This document shows positions 11,703-64,000 of a stretch of 64,000 nt of DNA, piece by piece. Position numbers and translations under genes: made by a program. Below the pieces are notes generated by a model. That model saw only the letters and a list, made by a program, of their open reading frames with translations, searched no databases and was not told the DNA's origin. The DNA lies in assembly GCA_013396655.1 (NCBI GenBank), contig WBMV01002647.1, positions 381,288-445,287 of the forward strand, read 5' to 3'. Source of the stretch: Campylorhamphus procurvoides. Taxonomy: Eukaryota > Chordata > Aves > Passeriformes > Dendrocolaptidae. Numbering within the stretch: the stretch's first letter is position 1; every line of letters starts with the position of its first letter.

Positions 11703-12293
11703 TGTGAGACAGGGGAGTGTTTCTGTCTTCACACCAACAACTCAGGGGAGATGCTAGCACCTTCACACCCAGCCTGAGGGGTCATCTCTGCTAATGGGCC
11801 ATATTAGGAAGCTGCAACACCTAGACCATCAAAGATTCTAAAAATATCCCATGACTCACAGAGTTAAATCACCCATTGTGAAACTCCCTGCCCTGGGGGA
11901 GGTACTGAGCATTCCCACCTGAACATGAGCATATATAAGCTTTGGGCTTTGGGAGTTCTGACACAACTTGTTGGACCCAGAGGAGGACCAGAACTTCCAC
12001 ACAACTGCAACTACTACTCTCGACAAGACTGCGACCATCATCCTCACCAACAAGTTTCCTTTCCTTTTACTTTGCACTCAAGGGGACCATGTGGTGCTCA
12101 ACACAGGAGCTAACAACAGCATTCTGTTCTTGTCCCAGGGTGCTGGGTTATGCATCTGCCTTTGTGGGTTAAAACAAGTTTTTCTCTGTATCATTGCATT
12201 TATTGTAATCTTTTTAGTAAATCGTAACTCTGATTTGTAATCTCTCTTGGGTTAGGTTCATTTCTCCTGCTGGTTTACTTTTAAACCAGCACA
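11703..12293 (+). mobile_element. LTR-like block, plus orientation (probable solo LTR)
   Basis: About 590 bp beginning TGTGAGACAGGGGAG and ending CCAGCACA, so the ends match as TGTG/CACA. A TATA box (TATATAA, 11932-11938) and a polyadenylation-like AGTAAA (12216-12221) are spaced as expected for U3-R-U5. The end carries a strong hairpin. No matching retroviral genes follow on the plus strand, so it is probably a solo LTR. No obvious target-site duplication was seen. Confidence 0.55.
12268..12291 (+). repeat. 10-bp perfect inverted repeat at the end of the LTR
   Basis: TGCTGGTTTA, then CTTT, then TAAACCAGCA: two perfect 10-base arms around a 4-base loop, only two bases before the CA end of the plus-strand LTR. 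Confidence 0.85.
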
Positions 12294-13945
12294 AAAGGGT
12301 AGTCAAAATTGATTTTATGGTGATATATAGGTGACAGATATGTGCAGGGATAGAACCATGTGGAAAACAAACCTACCAGAAGATGGGTCCATCAACTCAT
12401 TGCTAAGGTAACTATTTATCATCAGAAAATTATATGAAATTTGTTATCTGAAGAATGCTGGAAAGAGAAGGGCTGCTGAGAACTAAGCACTGTTTAAATT
12501 AATTGTCTCAATCAATGTCAGCAGACATTTTCTCCAAAATAATTTGTATTTTAGAAGTGTCAAAGATGGAACCTATAAAACTCCTCTTTAAAAATTGACT
12601 TACGTCACTTCAAAGATCAGAACAGCTCTGCTTGAGTTAGTAGCAGTGGGCTTCTTCAGGCTTGCCGAGTCCAGCACTTGTCACTGCATTACAGCTACAC
12701 TTGCTCAGCATATCAGACGAAGCAATAGCCCAGTGGTGCCCAGTAGTGCAGCACTTGCACCCGAGAATACAGACATAGAGACAAAGCATATTGATTGGCA
12801 CCAGGAGGCAGGAAATAGCAGGCTTTATAATTTTTTTACTGTGCTGATACCCTTTTTAATAGATGCCACTTTTAGAAGACCACAAATTTTTTTCTGTCCT
12901 ACTCCCAGTGGGTATTTCCATTAGAACACAGACAGAAGATCCTATGGTAGTAGTGCCAGTTTGAGATTGGTTACATATAATGTGGAAGCTGTGGCTGTTG
13001 GTTACACATTTTCTGCTATTTCTGTCTAGCATGTTCTTTGGTGTAGGAATTTGCATTCATTAGGCAAGAGTACAAGCCATTCAGCACCTCACTATTAAAT
13101 TTTTCCAGGAATCTTTGCACTCCATATCTATTTATGTTATTCTTTTAGTGTGTGTATGTGTTCTTATAAAGCCAATTTCTATTGACAAAGAAAAAACTTT
13201 TAAAAATTTTTTATGTTGTTTAATTGAAAAAAATGCTGTTTAAAACCAATGGTTTTGCACCAATTTTATAGTTTGAATACTGACCAATATCTGACAGTGG
13301 TGGAAGAATTAGCTGTGCTTTGAAAGCCACCAATCCACAAAAGACCCTTGCAAAAGTTTGACTCAGTAGATGTTATTTCTTTATATGAATGCTGATTTTC
13401 TTTTACATGTGTCCCCTGTGTTTTTGTTGCTTTTTAAAGCTTTTTATTAATATAAATGCAATGGTGTCAGTTAACGAGCAAGTCATTTGAGTAAAACCTG
13501 CTTGGTTGTGCAACTGCATCTGAAAGCTGAATTGAAAGATTCTGAGGTTAAGAAGTTCAGATAATTTCATTTCCTTAATTTCTGTTGCACTTCTGCTTCA
13601 GGGGCAGAAGCAGAAGTGGTGAAAAGATACGAAAGTGTCTAGTTTTGGGAAAAAAAAAATCATTTTTCAGGCCCAGGAGATTCAGACGAGCTTTAGAAAC
13701 CATATTTCTGGAGTAATCTCCTAATGTAAATAACAGAAGTGTTATCTCTTGAACAAAGTCAGCTTGATGAAACAAAACATGTGAGACACAGGGGAAAACA
13801 ACTGAAGAAGCAAAATAGCAGAATCTCCAGGTTTTACATATGATATATTTGATGTTATTTTGAAATATATTACAGCAAAAGTTTCTTCAAATAAAAGTTA
13901 CAAATTAAATACAACATTTAAAAATCATCACAAATTAAGGTTTTA
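12294..13945. other. Intergenic sequence downstream of GUCY2C
   Basis: AT-rich single-copy-looking DNA between the LTR block and the likely GUCY2C poly(A) site. I see no gene or recognisable element in it. Confidence 0.6.
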
Positions 13946-13966
13946 CTGTGAATATTTTCAAAGTGG

Positions 13967-13972
13967 TTTATT
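13967..13972 (-). promoter_or_regulatory. Candidate GUCY2C poly(A) signal AATAAA
   Basis: TTTATT on the plus strand reads AATAAA on the coding strand, about 300 bases after the GUCY2C stop. It is the first canonical hexamer downstream that I noticed, giving a 3' untranslated region of roughly 0.3 kb. Other TTTATT copies farther left (for example near 13442) could also be used. Confidence 0.5.
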
Positions 13973-14274
13973 GAACAGATTATCAGAGTTAAAAAAAGCT
14001 AACTAAAACAAAAAAGCCCTACTACTTTCCAGACTCAAGTGTAAATATTTTCATTTACCTCAAATCAGGGTGCATGTGTCCTACTGAAGTCATCCAACAA
14101 TTTCAAGGTTACAGTGAAGAGAGCTTTGATTTACTGATATCAGGTCAGACTGTAGAAAGGATGCTTGGAAAGATATTTTCTTTCTCCTCTAGCTGAAAGT
14201 GTAAGCCTTCAGCCTTCACATGAAGTTCTCCAGAGAGTTGCTGCATTTTCTTGAGTCATACTAGACATTCAGTT

Positions 14275-57616
<43,342 letters not shown>

Positions 57617-60600
57617 TATAACTCAGTTTAGACCCATTGTGTATCCTCTCTCACTTCTTTTTCTCTTCCAACTCTCTTTCTTTCAGATGCTCTACACTGG
57701 TTTTGTTCCTGGATAGAATGAAAGAGATCTTCACTCTGTAGATGCAACGACAGACTGTACGATCCTTCTTTTGGGCACTTCCCTATCCCCTTCCCTGCCT
57801 TCACCTATGCCCGCCCCTCCAGTGTACTAGGTGGCACTTCAAGGTGAAAAACTAGCAACAGCAAGAGTCAGGAAAGAAGAGAGGCTAAAGGTTGTTGTGA
57901 ATGTTTGCTCATGGAAAGGCTCAGGCTATAAAACTGAAACATTACCAGAAACCTTGCCTGATAAGTGCACTAACTCTTCATCACAGGGATAAGCTGAGAA
58001 AGGCGGGGGGACAAATGCACTGTGAAGACAACTCTTTAAAAAGGAAATAAAATACAAGGTCTGTTAAAGCTTAGAGGAAAACAGATGGTTACTTCACGTT
58101 TGCATTGTCCTACATCTCTGATTACATTGCCACACTATCTCTGCAGGCTGAGCTCATAAATCAAGGGTATATTTTCTTCTGTGATAAGTTACCAATTTAA
58201 TTCCTCTGTAACATTGAAGTACTTTTTTGTGTTGGCAAAAATGTCCAACTTGCAGTTCTTCAGACCAAAGCCTTTGTTTCAACTTACAGACTCAGCACAA
58301 AGCTTGTCCACTCATACTCGCCCAGCACTGCTCACCAAAGTGCCCCAGGTCTGCCCCAGACACATTGCTCCCAGGCAGCACAGGTCTCATTGCTCATTTA
58401 CACCTTGTCAGATGTCTCCTCAAATGGGGGGTCAAAATATTCATACTTTATGTGATGAACCTCTTGCATCAGGTAAGGATTAGCACAGCTGAAGGCCACA
58501 TCTAAAACCTGTGTGATCAAAGTTAAATTTTAAATGGCATCACTAAAAGGCATACACTAAAGTACACTGCAGCGTTGTTCCCAGGTAGGGCTTTCCTGAG
58601 TATTTTTCCTTAGAATGGTCTCAGGAAAGGTAGGTAGAATGAAAGGACCAAAAAAACCAAAAACCAAAACACCACCAATTGCATGATTTCTTTCAAAGCC
58701 TATACTCAGAAGGTACTGGATCCACTTCAGATATATTTGCACAGGTCTTTTTATGTGATTCTATTTTAATACTGAATTATTGTTGTTTGAATCTTTCTTA
58801 TACCCAGAGAAGACCATGAGCCAACATTTAAAAGTAGAACTCGAACACCTCAGCATATCCAACCTACCATTTGTAAATAGTAATACAGTAATTCTAAACT
58901 AGCAGTGTGTCATGTAAATATTTGGACTAGTATGGCTGTCTAGAGCCACAGACTGAGAATAGAATATAGCTTTTCTAGTGGAGATTGTCTGCTCATCACT
59001 GTCCTGTTTTGTAAGTATTTCCAAAATCCTTGAAACTTAGCCCATATAAGTCAATAAGAGATTTGTCATTAACTTCAGCAGAGCAGGATTTGCATTTTTA
59101 TACTCTTTGTAGCCTATATGAGAGAAACACTCAGCATGGATAATGCAACTAGAACTGAGTATTTTGTCTTGCTGGTCACACAGGGAGTATGTAATGACAC
59201 TGAGGTCTCCCTGGCTTTGTATCTATTAATGTATTTATTTGGTTTTCACAGCATCTTAAAACTGTCCTTTAAAAACAAAAGGTAAAATCAACCATAGCTC
59301 TAGCACAGTATTTCTTTCGACTCTCTCCGTTGCCCCCTGCCTTCACATAGGGAATCCCCAGCCAGAACATGGTATAAATTAATCGTTGACTTCTCAACCT
59401 TTTAATTGCCTTGTGCATGTAGTCTCTCAATGTCAAGTCTCAAGATGGGAGCATGCTTTGAGCAACTGGTGATGTGGAGCAGCAGGGGGTGCAGCAGGAG
59501 GCAGCAGCTGGGATGAAGCAAGCTCTCCCCGAAGCCTGTCAAACTTTCCCTTGTACCTTGGGGCTTTGGACATCCAACACAGTTGCCTGGCAGACTGATC
59601 ATAACATCTGCTTCACGGGATAAGAGAGACAAAGAAAAGCTCTGGCACTGTACTGTAAACATGAGAGTTACTGATATGATAGATAATCATGAGGGTGGAG
59701 AGAAGAAAAAGTAAATGAATGAGTCAGATGTGTAAAGCACAAAATGTGATGGGGCTGCCACAAGCAAAAGCAAAAGCTTCTGTATGTTTGTGTTTGTTGC
59801 TGCCTGTGCCAGAGGGATGTTTAGTCCTTGTAGAATAGAAGAGGTGAGACACCAAAGCCAGTCCATTCATGGTGTCCTGTGTGCAGAACAAAGCTAAGCT
59901 CCTAAGGATCCCAGCCAACTTCTAATTCTTTCATAATGTCCAATCTAGCAGTTTATAAACCCAAGAGGTTACCAGCGAAACAAACCAGGCAAATATCCAA
60001 AAAAATTTTCCATATCTCTCCAAGTACTGCCTCTACTATCTCAGTAACTTTTCCCCAACTGTGAGCCAGCTCTCACACTTCAAAGATTAGTCAGTGAAGG
60101 ATACAGTCCAGAAACCCAGAAGTCAAATTATGTATCAGAGAGGGGGGAAAAATCTTTTTCACTCCTATGGGAGACTGCAGCTTTAACTAGAAATACTGGC
60201 TTGCAACAGAACTACAGGTAATGGGAGCATACTGAAGGCAAATGCAAGTAACTCTGCCTTCCCTTGAAAGAATGTGATAACATGGAGAAGCAGAGCAACA
60301 GATTCAAACACAAGAAATATCCTGTCTAAGGTAACCTCTCCTGACAACCCACAAAATTTATCCCAGAAACATCTTTAAAGCACATCTTCTAGAACTACCT
60401 ATTCTCTCCTAAAAGTGTTGAGGTTCCATCACCTTCTAAGGAATAAGGTGGTAAGAAACTGCATCTGACATCCCCAGTGCATCCTTTCTGTCTGTAGTTT
60501 CTACTCATCAGCTACTATTATTGTCAGAAAGGTAAAAAAGGTATCATCACTATCTGTGCAAGTGTCTATCCAAAAAGTCAGTTCTTACATGAACATCAAC

Positions 60601-63600
60601 TTGAATACCTCATCTTTGTGATCCCAGCATTATTAACAGCTGATGGAAATCTCCCCTTGAATCACTGAATACAAACCCCGTAGTTTGTATCACTTATTTT
60701 GCCTTCAGAAGCACAGGGGTGACTAAGATTCAGATAGGCAGGCCTGTACTTATTTGTCTGAAGACAAAATTCAGTCTCTCACCACCACCAACATTACCAG
60801 TGCATATATTGCATAGCTACAAAACACCGTAATAGTTCTCTGTGGGTGTTCTTACAATCTGTGTAAGATTAGAAACACCAACTCAAATTAACTCACCAGA
60901 GAACTGTACCATTGGTTTTAGTGAAAAGTGACTTTTAGTGTCAGGTTCTACCACACTTTAAAGCACTGTTTGTACTGCTCTCTCTGTTTTATTGGATAAT
61001 AAACAGGTATTATTTGAAACTGATAATCAGCACTAACTTCCTGATCTAAAACTACTCGGAGAGGTTCTCTCAGTCTGCTGGAATATTCAAGGACTCTCAG
61101 AGAAAAAGAAGAGTAAAAAATTCCAAAGATTTGTTCCTCTAAGTCTTTTTTTTCTTATTCACTATACAAGAACATAAAGACTTTGCAAACATTATTCTTT
61201 GGGACTGAAACCATCTACTGATTAGCAACAAGCCTGTAAACCAGCATATAAATATGTGGGTCATGTGATGCATGATCCTGATAGTACAGCATGATCCTGA
61301 TAATATTGCAGCTCCCATGTCTTATTGAGAGTTTAGGTTGCTGGCATAATTAGCGGCCACAGTTTAGTTGCTGACACAGATTACAATGAAATTATATGGC
61401 AAAGCACTGACTCCTCTCATTGCAAGTTACCAATCTAGTAAGAGGAAATCTACAGACAAGGATAAGAAAAGCTGTAATTGGAATTGCATCACAGTCCCAG
61501 CAGCTTGGGCGGTGGCCCCGTCCTCTCATTGATCTATGTTGCCACATATCAGAAAATGAAGCTAAATATGTGATGTGTCATAAATATCTAGCTCAATTAA
61601 GAAAGTCTTCTTCCTTTTAACCCTTTCCCAACACAGGTACATTTTGATGTGAATATTATTAATCCACCTAACTTCTATACTACCAAAACAAATAGTAAGA
61701 AGTATCTGCTTTTAACTGCTGTTTACTTTCTCTAAAAGACTTTGATTCCAGAGTTACAGGGCATATTTTTCTTTTCAGCATAAGGATTTGCCTCTGTTCT
61801 AGACTCCACAGGTTACAGCTCTATCAAGTGACAGATGTAAGCTGTCTGTAATGTGCAAACATTTGTTCTGCTTTTCTTTAAAAAGGTAAATGGCTTGAGT
61901 GTGTAATAATTTATGTCTTGGACATATACTTCAGTTTCCTTAAACTCTTTACATTAATCATTATACATGTTTATACTATGTGATGGGATGAAGTTATGAC
62001 ATCTTCGAGCTAGTGCACACTTGATCCTGTAAATCCAGATGACAGTGGAATACTGTGCAAATATATCAGCACACATCCTGAACCAGTACAGCTGCATTCT
62101 CTGGGATGTAGCACGTGCAGTGATGTGGCTTTCTGGTTTGGATAAGTTTGTGTGGATTCAACTAACCACACATCGTGTTTTCAGTTTCAACTGACTTGTG
62201 CTGCATCAGGGGATTGTCTTGCCTCCCCTCCCTTGGTTCTACACACGTAAACTTCTAAAAACTTACCTAAATGTGATGCTGAAATCAAATACAGGAACAG
62301 CTTTTAAGTTATATTTATTGACTTGACTGAATATTGATGACAGGATGGGTGCTGGTAGTATCAGAAAAATTCTGAAGGTGAAGTTCCCACAGATCCATGA
62401 AATCACAAACATAAACAGCAGTGAAAGCTAAAGAAAGAGTTTGCCCTTCCAAAATACAGATAAAAAATATGAATTTTCATTTCACTATTTGTTGGTCTTT
62501 AACTGACATGGCTGTTATTTACTTTCTTGAGCTGAGCAATAGAGACCAGACAAAGGCATTAAAGGTGCACATGATCTGTCAGCTTATGTATTTCACTTTC
62601 TCTCCTCATGGGAGGTCTACCCAGGGTAGAATGAGGCTCAGGAGTTGCTGATACCAGAAAAAAGAAGTGAATATTCTTTAAGTTCCTTGCTTTTAAAAGA
62701 ATCATTTCCCTCTTTCTCATCTAAAGGGATTGCTTTTGAACCTTTAGTGGTGAGCATTTCATTGCTCTCACTTTTACGTATGATTTATCTTGAGATGTTG
62801 CCAGATACATTTTCAAAGGTACAAGATGCAGAACATGGTGAAGCATCATTACTGAACGAACATGATCTTACTCAGACATTATGGAAACTGAAGTACATGA
62901 TTATTGCTGATGTAAAGGTCACATCGTAACCTCTTGCTTTGGTTATATGATGATTATTTTTCCCCACTTCCTGATTTTCCTTTCTCTCTCTTTTTTAATT
63001 TTCTTCCCTCCTTTCTCACCTTTTCTTAGATCTCACTTTCCACTCTCTGATTTTTTATTTAAATACTCACTGCACTCTCTGATGCTTATCTTGGTGTTTA
63101 GTCATGGGTGCATGACTTCACTTTTGCTGCCATCAGTGTAAGTCAATTCCCATTCTCCCAGCAATTCTGTGTGGAAGTAAACATGATCACTAATCATTTT
63201 ACAGCTCACAGCCTCCAAGGTAATGGCAGTGGTGAAGGTAAGAGCTGCAGCAATTTTCCAGTATTATAATAGAGTGACCAAACTTCTTGACATGTCTTTA
63301 TGAGTTGTCATCATAGTGTTTCATATAACGAAAAGATTATAACATCTTCACCTACTTTGTTTTGCATCTTAGTAATAATTTCTATGCCAGATATGATAAA
63401 AATATTTTGCTCAACTTGAAAATGCTATCACTTTTTATCTCAGTTGACACTGTCCCTCTTGGGCCCACAGAAAACCCACTGGCACTGCACATCTGCTAGT
63501 TCTCATGCATTCCCCAGCTTTGTATCTACTATATATGAATTCAGGAGCCATTGGGAAATAGGAGAAACCAGTGGAGCAGCTGAGAGTTTTCTTCCATTTG

Positions 63601-64000
63601 AGTAAATATTTTAGCTGTATTTAATATGTTGATTCTTAGAAGGATGTGAAAGAAGCTATGTAAAAATAATGGAAGAATGCAATGTAGGAAAATTTTCGTT
63701 ACTTTTTCTTTGTACCATCTGCTTGCTTGCATTTCAGTGAAAATATAACACCTTCATCAGTGATACCTTCTGCTTCTTCTGGTTTTCCCCCTTCATCCAA
63801 TTTACTTTGGCATTTGCAAAAAAAATCTTAAACCAAAATCTTGAGTTTTTAGCTTACTGTATAAAGCCAGAATATTCTATGGCATGACTGAAAATTACTG
63901 CAAGATATTTACAATCATTATTATTTCCTTTCAGTCTGAACTGAAGTACTTCTGAGGCATTGTTTCAGATATGAAAGGAAAAAGGCCTCTCAATATCCTT
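57617..64000. other. Upstream flank of GUCY2C
   Basis: 6.4 kb with no exon, repeat family or RNA gene that I can support. The GUCY2C promoter should lie in the first part. I see no TATA box on the minus strand close to 57616; GAGTTATAATG at the start codon and TTTTATAGCC (minus strand, near 57925-57935) resemble CDX-type sites, and TGATCAAAG near 58515 resembles a TCF or HNF4 half-site. These are weak. A pyrimidine-rich run lies at about 62960-63060. Confidence 0.6.

Noticed and set aside
57617..58600. Possible CDX, HNF4 and TCF sites upstream of GUCY2C.
   Set aside because: Only short partial matches, expected by chance in 1 kb; I do not list them as regulatory features.

Overview
The window is vertebrate nuclear DNA, and almost certainly from a bird. 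It has long GT-AG introns, a CpG-island promoter, several CR1 LINE fragments with the avian 3' tail, and LTRs of a kind common in bird genomes. I cannot name the species from sequence alone. There are no bacterial-type operons, CRISPR arrays, rRNA or tRNA genes that I can support.

Two protein-coding genes lie head-to-tail on the minus strand. At the left is the 5' end of PLBD1 (phospholipase B domain-containing 1). Exon 1, with its signal peptide, lies in a GC-rich island near 7.1 kb, and exon 2 lies near 1.3 kb. The rest of PLBD1 is beyond the left edge. From about 57.6 kb down to about 14.0 kb lies a complete GUCY2C (guanylyl cyclase C, the intestinal guanylin/uroguanylin receptor). I could place 27 coding exons. 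Every intron reads GT-AG, every phase matches, and the joined reading frame is 1,076 codons plus stop, against 1,073 residues in human as I recall it. The domain order is signal peptide, extracellular ligand-binding domain, one membrane helix, kinase homology domain, dimerisation linker, cyclase catalytic domain and a C-terminal tail ending in a PDZ-type ligand. The same gene order (PLBD1 downstream of GUCY2C, same strand) is found in human and other amniotes.

The roughly 6.8 kb between the two genes is filled with transposable-element debris. It holds a 3'-truncated CR1 on the plus strand (about 8.3-9.3 kb). It also holds a decayed ERVL-like internal region on the minus strand, with a recognisable tRNA-Leu primer-binding site (about 9.5-10.8 kb), and two LTR-like blocks in opposite orientation (about 11.26-11.61 and 11.70-12.29 kb). 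Introns hold further CR1 pieces, including a head-to-head pair in intron 3. The 6.4 kb right of GUCY2C exon 1 is the gene's upstream flank, where I see no further gene.

I found no undescribed system. The points most worth a second look are the intact GUCY2C model with its conserved C-terminal PDZ ligand, the pseudokinase-type catalytic loop, and the nested endogenous-retrovirus cluster between the two genes.
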